From: Synechococcus sp. ROS8604
GTDB taxonomy: Bacteria; Cyanobacteriota; Cyanobacteriia; PCC-6307; Cyanobiaceae
NCBI RefSeq assembly: GCF_014279655.1
Contig: NZ_CP047946.1
Span: 806,001 to 870,000 of the forward strand
DNA length: 64,000 bases
Direction: 5' to 3'
A program made the position numbers and the translations under genes. Each line of letters begins with the position of its first letter. Positions within the stretch are counted from its first letter, which is position 1. The notes below the pieces were generated by a model, which was given only the letters and a program-made list of their open reading frames with translations, did not search any database and had not been told where the DNA came from. Positions 7,556 through 16,133 of this stretch are shown here, piece after piece.

Positions 7556-9991
7556 TTAGTTGAAAATGTATTTGCTGTCCAATGCTAAAAGCAAATTGCC
7601 ATCGCCTCGTGGAAGTCTCTCCTTTGCTAAATGATTTATTTTTAACGTATCTGCAAGCTCTGCTAATGGGTCACCATCACAGACCCTCACAAAGGCTTCT
7701 CTGATGCGTTCATGTGCCTCTTCCATATCGATTGGAAGCACGGCTATGCAGTCATGAATAGTGCTTAATGGCTTCTTCCAGTCATGGAATGCAGCTTTCA
7801 GAATTGAACCATCGTAAGAGTGAACGAAATGAGGGCTGAGACCGCTTTTCAACTTGTTGGTGTTGGGTATTTTTAGATTTCCTAGACCAATGCTGACCTT
7901 CCCAAGGAAATGCGTCTCAACCCTGATCGCTTCAGCAGGTTGGTATTCCACGTGTTGGATCCGATCACCATTTGGTGTTGTCCAGCTATGGGCTGTAGCA
8001 CCTTGTTCTAGTGCCGTTTCTGCGATCTCTTCTAACCAAGCAAGTGTTTCGAATACTGCTGGGAAGGCTTTTCTGCTCGCATTTCTTAGAAGACCAGTCA
8101 GAGCTTTGGTGTCTTCGTAAGACACTGGATTTGGGTATAGGTTTTCTTTGCGTAGGGCCTCAATGATGTCTTGACGGTTTGTCCGATATGACCCGCCGTA
8201 GATAGCCACCATCAACACTGGTTTCCCCAGGCTGCGATAGACGAGATGCTTTGAAAGCCAAGAGGTTGCAGAGTCTGCATCGGCTAACTCTCGTGCGACT
8301 CGTAGTACCTCCAAATAGGCATCCTTTGGCGGTGCTTCTGGGTCGTCCTGGGGTGTCAGGTTGCTGAACTCCATACCCTTTGGATCACGCCTCATAGCGC
8401 TCAGTAGCTGGAGACCTGAGGCTGTTGCATCTGCAGTGACCGGAACATGCCATTTCTCCTGCTGTTTTCGCAGAACAACCTTCACCCACTCCATGGCTAA
8501 TTGAAGGAACTGCCAGAGATCATCTGCCTGTTCCCATTCAGTCGAAGTACCGATGGGGTCGTCTGCAATTGCTTCAAGCAGTCGTGAGTGTGATCTTGTC
8601 CATGCGGCTCGTTCAGAGAGAGTCCCTCGACTGCCAAGAAATGCACCACCAACGGCCTGAGCAGCTACTTCCTCTGATCGCTTGTCGAGCTTGCATCCTT
8701 CGGCAAAGCGTGAGAGAGACTTTTCAAAATCAGATGATTGTCTTCCCAGCCACGCTTGCTGGTCATACAGGCGGCCTCTGAAATCACATTCCCAGCTCAG
8801 ATAAAACTTTGGTTCAGAAGCGAACTTTCTTGCCAACGACAAGACGGCCATTGTTGATCGAGCCTTTTCAATTTGATCGTGATGTGTTTCGTGTAGGGCA
8901 TGCATTTCTTTTCGCCAAGTAATTCTGTCCTCATGATCTGCAGCTAGTTCTTGTAGATACATAGGCATGCCCTCAGCCCTTCGAGGATCGTCTTGAACGG
9001 CCTTCAAGCTGCCAATGGTTAACCCTTTATCCCAGCAGCTTTCGACGGCCTTCAGGACCTCCTGGTCGACGCACCACGCTGTTCTTTGTAGTCAGTTAAG
9101 AAGTCCGATTGCTTCAGCTCCGAAATAACTATCAGAGTGCATTCCTTTTCTTCCACCACAAAGTGGATTGATCTGCCTTAGTAATTGGGAGTGGTATCCG
9201 CCAGATATGTTCTTTCTTGCTGGCTTCTCCTCCAGCTGCCAATCCAGTGGTGGTTCAATCAACGGCCAGGACAAATACGACCATGAATCAATGTCATTTC
9301 TTGCTTTTTCTAGCCAGTCACTTATTGCTTGAGCTGGCATCAAAACATTCTCTGTTTTGTTCTTTGCCATCCGTTTTGGCTGCCTAATGAACCAGCCACC
9401 TTGAATGGCAGCTTCAATCAAGAAAAGCCCGATACCTGTACGAACCTCATTAGCCCACGTCGGAAGGAGATCGTCCTGCGCCCATCCTTTCTCTAAGAGT
9501 TGCTTTTCTACGGACAGCTTGATGCCTATATGCTTATGCCTTGTGGATGAGTTTTTCTTTTTCTTCTTTGCTTTTATCAGTCCTGTGGTTTCTTCTCCTC
9601 CAATTTCAATGTAGTAATTAATTCTGGCTTCTGCTTCTAGTGTTCGGCCAATTATGGTTGCTATATCGACCAGCTTGTTTTTGCCAGTATCAATGAAGTC
9701 AATCATCTTCTTCATCGCGCAATAGGCGACATACTCAATGCCTAACTCTTCTGTTAGTTGATCAGTGTGATTGGCAAACTGAGCCCACTTACTTGCCTTG
9801 CCGCTTGTTACGTCGTCGATTCTGCTCCTTACAGTATCTGAATAAGGTAAGAAGAGGCCTCTGAATAACTCTCTGCCTTCAGTTGTTCCTGAAATATATC
9901 CTTTCTCTTTTGCCGATTGCAAGCCTCTACGTCGCTTGGCTACCGCTTCTCTGTGTGACTGCTCTTCTAGTTTTAGTTGGGTTTTATTCAT
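7556..9991 (-). pseudogene. T7-type single-subunit DNA-directed RNA polymerase, interrupted by one in-frame TGA
   Basis: The frame reads 811 codons (T7 enzyme 883) with a single stop, TGA at 9092-9094 (codon 300). The first 299 residues match the T7 N-terminal region: VAYCAMKKMIDFI...IGRTLEAEARI, then GGYHSQLLRQINPL. The rest has all catalytic motifs: DFRGRLY (~403), DATASGLQ (Asp ~521, equivalent of T7 Asp537), R...K...YGG (~586-598, T7 Arg627/Lys631/Tyr639), HFVHSYDGS (~728) and IHDCIAVLP (Asp ~747, T7 Asp812). The alignment continues without a gap across the stop (LLN-stop-LQRTAW...VLKAV against AQNTAW...VLAV), so this is a nonsense codon, not a frameshift. The start ATG overlaps the integrase stop by 8 bases, suggesting translational coupling. 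The stop may be a mutation or be suppressed (context TGA CTA). Confidence 0.9.
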
Positions 9992-11579
9992 AGGAGATAC
10001 CAGTTATTTGAGAGTGCCTAGCAAGTGATTCATTGAATTTGAAATTGATTTCAGTTCCGACAAATTCAATAGCTGTCGCTAATGCTTTCATTTTTTCACT
10101 GGTGTAGTGGGATGTGAGATTGCCTTTATGGCCCATTAGCTTTTGCTTCACTTCCTCAGTGCAGTGATAGCTGAGGTCACCTCCAAAAGCGTGTCTATAG
10201 GAGTGTGCATTTGCCGCACCATTAACTTTGAGATGCTTGGTCACATTTCGGATTCGGTCTCCAATCCAATCCTTGATGTTCTTTACATCGTGAATCTGTG
10301 AGGGCAATACATAGGAATTTGGATCACCTTGGTGTGGCAGCAATATTGATTTTAGTTTTTTGTTGATAGGTATTAAACGGATTCCGTCTGCTGTCTTCGA
10401 CCAAAGAAGATCAATGATCCAAGTCCCTGAAGGGTCTTTGCGAATGTGTTGCCATTTCAAAAATGGAGCTTCTGTGTTGCGCAGTCCAGCGAGTCTGTAC
10501 AGCGGGATTAGTAATTCAAGCTCTGGATAGATTTCAATCATTCCTCTTTGCATTGCCATGCAAGTTTCGTCACTTGCAGCACGCTCTCTATCCTTGAGAA
10601 CTTTTTTTCGCTTCTCTGTCTCAGAAAGCTGCATCAGCTCAATGCCTGGTACAGGCATCCTCTGGTTATCTTGTTTGCAGTGCTGATTGTGAGCCTTGAT
10701 AAGACTCCTGATCTTTAGTCCATAATTATTGGCCGAATCTTTTCCCATCCCCCGACCACCATTCGCAACAGGTAAAACAAGCCAACGTATGAAGCTGTTG
10801 AGAGATGAGGGTGTGACTGAAGCAAGCGTCGATGCCTTGATGTGTTCTTCCCAGGCTGCAATTTGTGTCGTGTAGTTGCTCAGTGTTCGTTCACCTAAGT
10901 CAGAGCGCTTGAGGTCCAAAGCTTGTTCCAGGGTGGATGGAAGTGGTTTGGCGGCCTCTGCTCTCAGCCTTTGGCCTAGCTCTGTTTCCTGGTGAAGCAA
11001 ACCTGAGGTGAAGACTGAGTCAGCATTTGTTCTCCCCTCAAGGATTGCTCTTTTAGAAGCCGCTGCATAGGCAGTGGCTTGGTCGTTGTCTAGGGCTATG
11101 CCTGCTTGTGCAGCGTTATTTCTTGCCATCTCCACCAGCAACTCCTTGAAGTCATTAGTGACCCTTTCCATGTAGTTATCAATTTGCTCTCGCGATGGCT
11201 TGGCTTGCAGAATGTTTTCTTGGATCTCGTTGATTGCTTGGAATGCTTTTGCTTGAGACGCTTGTGACCTTTGAGGGTTGTCAGCTGTCTGTAAGTACAA
11301 AATCCCAAGCTGTCGCCTAAGCCGATCATCTTCTGATTCGTGCAGCAAGTCAGAAGCCACTGCTAGTCGCTTCTGTAAATCCGCCATGATCGCCGGGAAT
11401 CTTTTTTTGGCCAGCGCAAGGCTGTCGGTACCCGTGGATTTCTGGAGACGTTTGACGGGTGTGCCTGATTTTGATGGAAGACGTGACTGCAGCTCCTTTG
11501 GCACGTTGAGCGTCACGACCCAGGATCCTGAGCTTCGATTCGTACGCCATATCAGGTTTTGGATGCCGGAATTAAGCAA
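9984..11579 (-). CDS. int: Tyrosine recombinase / integrase (531 aa)
   Basis: The catalytic domain (roughly residues 340-510) shows the tyrosine-recombinase set: Arg in YRLAGLRNTEAPFLKW, Lys in LLWSKTADGIRLIPI, HSYRHAFGG (HxxR), and GHKGNLTSHYTSEK with the final His and nucleophilic Tyr. The N-terminal ~90 residues (GSWVVTLNVPKELQSRL...) resemble the arm-binding domain of long integrases, followed by a SAM-like core-binding region. The apparent start is TTG at 11577-11579. It lies 192 bases from attR with repeated TCACAACGC motifs between, and its 3' end overlaps the RNA polymerase start. It presumably integrates and excises this element at the deacetylase gene. Confidence 0.9.
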   Translation of the reverse strand: MLNSGIQNLIWRTNRSSGSWVVTLNVPKELQSRLPSKSGTPVKRLQKSTGTDSLALAKKRFPAIMADLQKRLAVASDLLHESEDDRLRRQLGILYLQTADNPQRSQASQAKAFQAINEIQENILQAKPSREQIDNYMERVTNDFKELLVEMARNNAAQAGIALDNDQATAYAAASKRAILEGRTNADSVFTSGLLHQETELGQRLRAEAAKPLPSTLEQALDLKRSDLGERTLSNYTTQIAAWEEHIKASTLASVTPSSLNSFIRWLVLPVANGGRGMGKDSANNYGLKIRSLIKAHNQHCKQDNQRMPVPGIELMQLSETEKRKKVLKDRERAASDETCMAMQRGMIEIYPELELLIPLYRLAGLRNTEAPFLKWQHIRKDPSGTWIIDLLWSKTADGIRLIPINKKLKSILLPHQGDPNSYVLPSQIHDVKNIKDWIGDRIRNVTKHLKVNGAANAHSYRHAFGGDLSYHCTEEVKQKLMGHKGNLTSHYTSEKMKALATAIEFVGTEINFKFNESLARHSQITGISYE

Positions 11580-11596
11580 CTGTCAGAACAAGCAAA

Positions 11597-11674
11597 TCAC
11601 AACGCACCACAACACGGTGTCTTCCAGCCATCGTACTAAATCACAACACAGATCACAACGCGTTGTCACAACAT
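11597..11674. promoter_or_regulatory. Likely integrase arm-type sites, right end
   Basis: TCACAACGC occurs at 11597-11605 and 11653-11661, with close variants at 11607-11615, 11641-11649 and 11666-11674, between the integrase start and attR. These match the repeats at the left end (852-888). They may also overlap the integrase promoter, allowing autoregulation (inference). Confidence 0.65.
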
Positions 11675-11720
11675 ACTTGTTTGAACCCAATCAAAATCGA
11701 TTGCAAGAGCTGGAAAGCTA

Positions 11721-12635
11721 GTGCCAGTCCCACTTGTTTATCACCAGGCATATAGCGCGCCTCTACCGTCTAGCCATCGCTTCCCGATGGCGAAGTTCAG
11801 GATGTTGTTTGATGCTCTAAAGGCGTCGGGTCTAGCCGAATCCGCTCAGGTTCATACACCTCTCCCCGTTCCTCGCCGCTGGCTTGAATCAGTGCATCAG
11901 CGCTGCTATCACGAGGCCTTCGCTCGGGGCAAGCTCGATCGTCAAGCGCAGCGCAGGATTGGTCTTCCGGCCACCACACCCTTGGTGCAACGCACCTGGT
12001 TAGCCGTGGGGGGATCATTGCTCACGGCCCGATTGGCTCTTGAGCATGGTGTGTCATGCCATCTCGCTGGTGGTACGCACCATGCCTTTCCTCATTACGG
12101 CAGTGGCTTTTGCATCTTTAATGACATTGCCGTGTCAGCCAGGGTCCTGCTGGATGAGGGGCGCCTGGTGCGCTTGATGATCGTGGATCTGGATGTGCAT
12201 CAAGGCGATGCCACGGCGCTGATCTTTGCTGACGACCCACGGGTCTTCACGTTTTCTGCTCATGCTGCCTCTAACTTCCCAGCCCGGAAGCAATGCAGTG
12301 ATTGCGATATTCCATTGGAGGATGGCGTTGAGGATCAGGGGTATTTGGCTGCCGTGGGTGAGGTGCTGCCCTCACTTCTCGACCGCTTCCAACCTGAGCT
12401 GGTCTTCTACAACGCGGGCGTGGATCCGCATCGAGACGATCGCCTGGGCCGGCTTTGCTTATCCGATATAGGCCTATTGCAACGCGATCACCTCGTGTTT
12501 GATGCCTGTCTACGGCGACAGATCCCTGTTGCCAGCGTGATTGGCGGTGGCTACGACGCTCTTGACCCTCTGGTGAGGCGTCATTCACTGGTGTTTCGGG
12601 CTGCGGCCGACCAGGCGCGATTGCATGGTCTTTAG
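11721..12635 (+). CDS. Histone-deacetylase-family (AcuC/HDAC-like) hydrolase with element-supplied 5' end
   Basis: A 304-residue zinc-dependent deacetylase fold protein. It has the GGTHHAFPHYGSGFCIFND segment with the paired active-site His (~112-130), the metal ligands DLDVHQGDAT (~154-163), AGVDPHRDD (~235-243) and the terminal GGGYD. Substrate unknown; related bacterial enzymes act on acetylated small molecules or proteins. The GTG start at 11721 is supported by the displaced copy at 739, which starts identically. Codons before 11771 come from the integrated element and codons after it from the chromosome, so the gene is a functional hybrid. Convergent with pdhA. Confidence 0.9.
   Translation: MPVPLVYHQAYSAPLPSSHRFPMAKFRMLFDALKASGLAESAQVHTPLPVPRRWLESVHQRCYHEAFARGKLDRQAQRRIGLPATTPLVQRTWLAVGGSLLTARLALEHGVSCHLAGGTHHAFPHYGSGFCIFNDIAVSARVLLDEGRLVRLMIVDLDVHQGDATALIFADDPRVFTFSAHAASNFPARKQCSDCDIPLEDGVEDQGYLAAVGEVLPSLLDRFQPELVFYNAGVDPHRDDRLGRLCLSDIGLLQRDHLVFDACLRRQIPVASVIGGGYDALDPLVRRHSLVFRAAADQARLHGL
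11771..11790 (+). repeat. Right attachment site core (attR)
   Basis: Identical over 20 bases to 789-808. It encodes part of SSHRFPM in the deacetylase, codons 17-24. The integrase gene begins 192 bases to the left. Confidence 0.85.
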
Positions 12636-12653
12636 GGCTATGGGGATCAGTTT

Positions 12654-13760
12654 TCAGTCTTCGGCCCAGATGTAGCGCGTCAGTTCTGAGCTATCGGGCT
12701 CGGGGGCATTGAGGGCAAACTCCACGCAGTCCTGAACCTCAGCATCGATCTCTTTTTCGATCGCGCGAAGTTCATCAGCGCTCACCAATCCTTCGCCAAC
12801 AAGATCGCGCTCGAAGGCTTTCAGCGGATCCCGCTTGGCCCAGAATTGCTTTTCCTCCTCGGCGCGGAGCTCATCAGGGTCAGCCAATGAGTGGCCCCTG
12901 AAGCGATAGGTGAGGCATTCGAGAACGGTTGGCCCTTCCCCAGCCCGCGCCCGTTCGATGGCCCGTTCTGCAGCGGCCCGAACGGCGAGTACATCCATGC
13001 CATCCACCTCTTCTCCAGCCATGCCGAAGGCAGCCGCTTTGCGCCAAATTTCTGGATCGCTGGTGGCGCGGTCATGGGCCATGCCGATCGCCCATTTGTT
13101 GTTCTCCACTACAAACAGGATCGGCAACTTCCAAAGCTGGGCCATGTTCAGGCATTCAAAGAATTGCCCGTTGTTGCAGGTTCCATCCCCGAAAAAGGCT
13201 GCTGTAACGGAGTCGCTACTGGAATCACCCATGGCATCACGCTTGTAGCGGCTGGTGAAGGCAGCGCCTAGGGCCACGGGAATTCCCTCGCCGATGAAGG
13301 CAAAGCCGCCCAGGAGGTGATGGGCTTTGGAAAACAGGTGCATCGAGCCGCCACGCCCTTTGCTGCAGCCGGTTTCCTTGCCAAAGAGCTCACTCATCAC
13401 CTCGCGGGCTGGGACGCCTGCGCTCAAGGCATGCACGTGATCGCGGTAGGTGCTGCAAAACCAATCGTGCTGACGCTTCATGGCGCCGATCACGCCGGTA
13501 CTCACCGCTTCTTGGCCGTTGTAGAGGTGAACGAAACCAAACATCTTGCCGCGGTAGTACATCTCCGCGCACTTGTCCTCAAACCGCCGACCCAGGGTCA
13601 TATCGCGGTACAGCGCCAGTCCAGTTTCGCGGTCAACGCTGGCTCTTTTGGTCGTCACGAGCGACGACAAGCGTTCGGCGTGCGCTCCCATTGGGGACGC
13701 CCCACTAGCAAACTTTTGATCGATGCCTGCCGCTGCGCCTACTGCGATGTCCTGACTCAT
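12654..13760 (-). CDS. pdhA: Pyruvate dehydrogenase E1 component, alpha subunit
   Basis: 368 residues, usual for the family. It shows the thiamine-diphosphate binding motif [18 protein letters not shown] (~190-207) with the following [12 protein letters not shown], and the loop [15 protein letters not shown] (~285-300). Together with PdhB it forms the E1 heterotetramer that decarboxylates pyruvate and acetylates lipoyl-E2, feeding acetyl-CoA to lipid synthesis. The start ATG 13758-13760 gives a ~25-residue extension before the conserved core, which is common in cyanobacteria. Divergent from the ARC6-like gene, with an 85-base shared promoter region. Confidence 0.95.
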   Translation of the reverse strand: MSQDIAVGAAAGIDQKFASGASPMGAHAERLSSLVTTKRASVDRETGLALYRDMTLGRRFEDKCAEMYYRGKMFGFVHLYNGQEAVSTGVIGAMKRQHDWFCSTYRDHVHALSAGVPAREVMSELFGKETGCSKGRGGSMHLFSKAHHLLGGFAFIGEGIPVALGAAFTSRYKRDAMGDSSSDSVTAAFFGDGTCNNGQFFECLNMAQLWKLPILFVVENNKWAIGMAHDRATSDPEIWRKAAAFGMAGEEVDGMDVLAVRAAAERAIERARAGEGPTVLECLTYRFRGHSLADPDELRAEEEKQFWAKRDPLKAFERDLVGEGLVSADELRAIEKEIDAEVQDCVEFALNAPEPDSSELTRYIWAED

Positions 13761-13845
13761 GGCACCACCTATTTGATTCGAACTTTAAGGGGCCGTGTTG
13801 AGGCAATGGGCAAAACCCCTTTCGCTGCCTAAAATTTCTCTTCTA

Positions 13846-16026
13846 ATGAGCGCAACGCTGGTGGAATTGCCCATCGATCATTTCCGCCTGTTGGGGGTGA
13901 GCCCTTCAGCCGAAACTGAGTCGGTGTTGCGGACGCTGCAGTTGCGTCTTGATCGCTGCCCCGATCAGGGCTTCACCCATGAGGTCCTCATGCAGAGGGC
14001 TGAATTGTTGAGGCTCTCTGCCGACCTTTTAAGCGATGCGGAGCGACGGCAGGACTACGAGAGCACCCTGCTCAAATTGAGTCGGGAGCATCCTGAAGAG
14101 ACGGCGGGTCTGGAAATGCCTTCCAGCCGTGAGGGTGCCGGTTTGATGTTGCTCTGGGAGGCCCACGCCCCGCACGAAACCTTTCAGCTCACCCGCCAGG
14201 TGCTGCAACCTCCGCAGGCACCCGCCCTGGGTAGTGGTCGAGAATCGGACCTGGCCCTCTTGGCGGCCTTGTCTTGCCGTGATGCAGCTCGCCAAGACCA
14301 GGACCAGCGCCGCTATGAATCCGCCGCCGGCCTGCTGACCGAGGGACTGCAGTTGCTCCAGCGCATGGGCAAGCTTCCCGATCAAAGGCGGCGGCTTGAA
14401 ACGGACTTAGAGCAGCTCACTCCGTATCGAATTCTGGATCTGCTCAGCCGTGATCTGGCGGAGCAATCAGCCCGGCAAGAGGGACTGGTGATGTTGGAAA
14501 CCTTTGTGCACAATCGCGGTGGTCTGGAGGGGGGTGCTGCTGAATTCACTACGTCTGGCATGGACCAGGGCAGTTTTGAGCTGTTTTTTCAGCAGATTCG
14601 ACGGTTCCTCACGGTTCAAGAACAAGTTGATTTGTATGGACGTTTGGAGCGATTTGGCTCCTCTGATGCCAGCTTCCTTTCTGTGATGGCCTTGGCAGCC
14701 GCTGGATTTTCCCAACGCAAGCCTGAGCGGGTTCAGGACGCACGCGGGAAACTTCAAGTCTTGGTTCTCGTGGGTTTAGATCTCTATCCAATGCTGGGTT
14801 GCATGGATCTCCTGCTCGGTGATGTGGAGCGGGCGTTGGAACACGTGCATGCCAGTCCGGATGTGGAGTTGCAGGAGTGGCTGGAGAACCACCCCAGTGA
14901 CGATCTCGCGGCCCTGTTCGATTACTGCCGCAGTTGGCTTGGCCAGGATGTCCTCCCCGGCTATCGCGATGTGGATGCCCAGGTTGTTGACCTGGAGGCG
15001 TGGTTTGCGGATCGCGATGTGCAGGCCTATGTGGAGCGCCTTGAGCGCAAGGAGGGGAGAAGCCCCCTAACGCCCTATCCGCCTGCAGCAACGGACGCAG
15101 ACACGGATTGGAACTTTGGCAATCTCCCTCCACTCGGGCTGGATCCTGAGGGCACGATGCCCCTTTCTCTCGGGGACGCGGAACCCTTTTCTGAGGAGAG
15201 CGCCAATCTCGGGGAGGAGGAGACAAGGGGGCGTGGGTTGCGCCGGATGATTCCCGCGGCCTGGACAAACCTGAAGCTCCGCCGCCCGTCCCTGTCGCGT
15301 TTGTCGATGTCTCGGCTTTCCATGTCTCGGCTTTCCATGTCTCGGCTGTCGATGTCTCGGCTGTCTCTGCCCCAGCTCTCGCTTTCTCGGCTGTCGGTGA
15401 AGAGACCTTCATTGCCCGAATCCAGGCGTTCTGTGTGGATCGGCTCCGGGGTGGTTGCCGTGCTCGTGGTGGTGGGATTCAGTCTGGTGGGGCTGAGGCG
15501 GGAGGCCCAGCAGGAGACGGCATCCAGCCCAACAGCAACTCCCACCGCTGATGCCCTGTCTTCTGATGCGCTGTCTTCTCAGCCGAAGGCCACCCTCAAG
15601 CAGGAGACCCCTAAGGCCAATGCGCTGATGGCGCCCCTGGATGTGAAAACTCCCAGTGATGTTCAGTTGCAAGCTCTCCTCCAGGTATGGCTGGATCTCA
15701 AAGCGACGGCGTTGCTCCAAGAGGGGGGTACGGAATCCTTGGCAGAGGTGGCCCGTCCTGTGCTTGTCGGTCGCGTGCGTGATCAGCAAGCCGCCTTATC
15801 AAGGGATGGCCTCGTCCAAAAGGTTCAAGCGTCGATCACCTCGATTCAGACGGTGAGTTCAACCCCCTCTCGCATTGAAGTGAGGGCACAACTCACCTAT
15901 CGCGATCAGACACTGAACGAACAGGGTGAAGTGGTGGCTGAGACTCCAGCAGGCAACTTGCCGGTGACGTACATCCTTGGCCGAGATCCTGAGGGCTGGC
16001 GTTTGCAGGCCTACATCCCTGGCTAA
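13846..16026 (+). CDS. ARC6/Ftn2 (ZipN)-like cell-division protein, IMS domain at C-terminus
   Basis: About 726 residues from the ATG at 13846. The N-terminal ~70 residues form a J-like domain (HFRLLGVSPSAE...ERRQDYE) in which the usual HPD is replaced. A long helical region follows. Residues ~485-520 contain a striking repeat of SRLSM/SRLSL units, then a transmembrane helix (SVWIGSGVVAVLVVVGFSLV, ~527-546). The last ~110 residues match the IMS/ARC6 domain (LQALLQVWLDLKA...YILGRDPEGWRLQAYIP). Cyanobacterial homologues anchor and stabilise the FtsZ ring at the inner membrane. The periplasmic linker is Ser/Thr/Pro-rich. Confidence 0.85.
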   Translation: MSATLVELPIDHFRLLGVSPSAETESVLRTLQLRLDRCPDQGFTHEVLMQRAELLRLSADLLSDAERRQDYESTLLKLSREHPEETAGLEMPSSREGAGLMLLWEAHAPHETFQLTRQVLQPPQAPALGSGRESDLALLAALSCRDAARQDQDQRRYESAAGLLTEGLQLLQRMGKLPDQRRRLETDLEQLTPYRILDLLSRDLAEQSARQEGLVMLETFVHNRGGLEGGAAEFTTSGMDQGSFELFFQQIRRFLTVQEQVDLYGRLERFGSSDASFLSVMALAAAGFSQRKPERVQDARGKLQVLVLVGLDLYPMLGCMDLLLGDVERALEHVHASPDVELQEWLENHPSDDLAALFDYCRSWLGQDVLPGYRDVDAQVVDLEAWFADRDVQAYVERLERKEGRSPLTPYPPAATDADTDWNFGNLPPLGLDPEGTMPLSLGDAEPFSEESANLGEEETRGRGLRRMIPAAWTNLKLRRPSLSRLSMSRLSMSRLSMSRLSMSRLSLPQLSLSRLSVKRPSLPESRRSVWIGSGVVAVLVVVGFSLVGLRREAQQETASSPTATPTADALSSDALSSQPKATLKQETPKANALMAPLDVKTPSDVQLQALLQVWLDLKATALLQEGGTESLAEVARPVLVGRVRDQQAALSRDGLVQKVQASITSIQTVSSTPSRIEVRAQLTYRDQTLNEQGEVVAETPAGNLPVTYILGRDPEGWRLQAYIPG

Positions 16027-16133
16027 CCCTTTCCTTTCAGCCCTCTCCTTTCAGCCCTTCACTTTCAATCGTGAACGTTCATCCAAGAAGCAGGACTTTT
16101 AGAGTTGGTTGAAGTGCTGCGCGGACTCCCTCC

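Larger units (their letters stand above)
809..11770. mobile_element. Integrated element in the deacetylase gene (integrase + T7-type RNA polymerase)
   Basis: About 11 kb lies between the 20-bp direct repeats. The integrase gene sits at the right end reading inward, next to attR, and clusters of the same 9-base TCACAACGC-type motif occur just inside both ends. Contents: integrase, phage-type RNA polymerase (interrupted), a 305-residue unknown protein, a barrel protein, a REP-associated transposase and about six small genes. No phage structural gene and no conjugation gene was recognised. The element supplies a new 5' end for the target gene, so integration preserves its reading frame. It could be a degraded T7-like prophage, a phage satellite or another integrative element. 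Confidence 0.8.

Noticed and set aside
9092-9991. An independent 299-residue protein
   Set aside because: It matches the N-terminal part of T7 RNA polymerase and is in frame with the catalytic part across a single TGA.
809-11770. The element as a complete, active T7-like prophage
   Set aside because: No portal, capsid, terminase, tail or lysis gene was recognised, and the RNA polymerase carries a stop codon. The data support only an integrated element with phage-like genes.
14609-15545. Long open frames opposite the ARC6-like gene
   Set aside because: High GC makes long antisense frames common. The plus-strand product has clear J-like, transmembrane and IMS regions.
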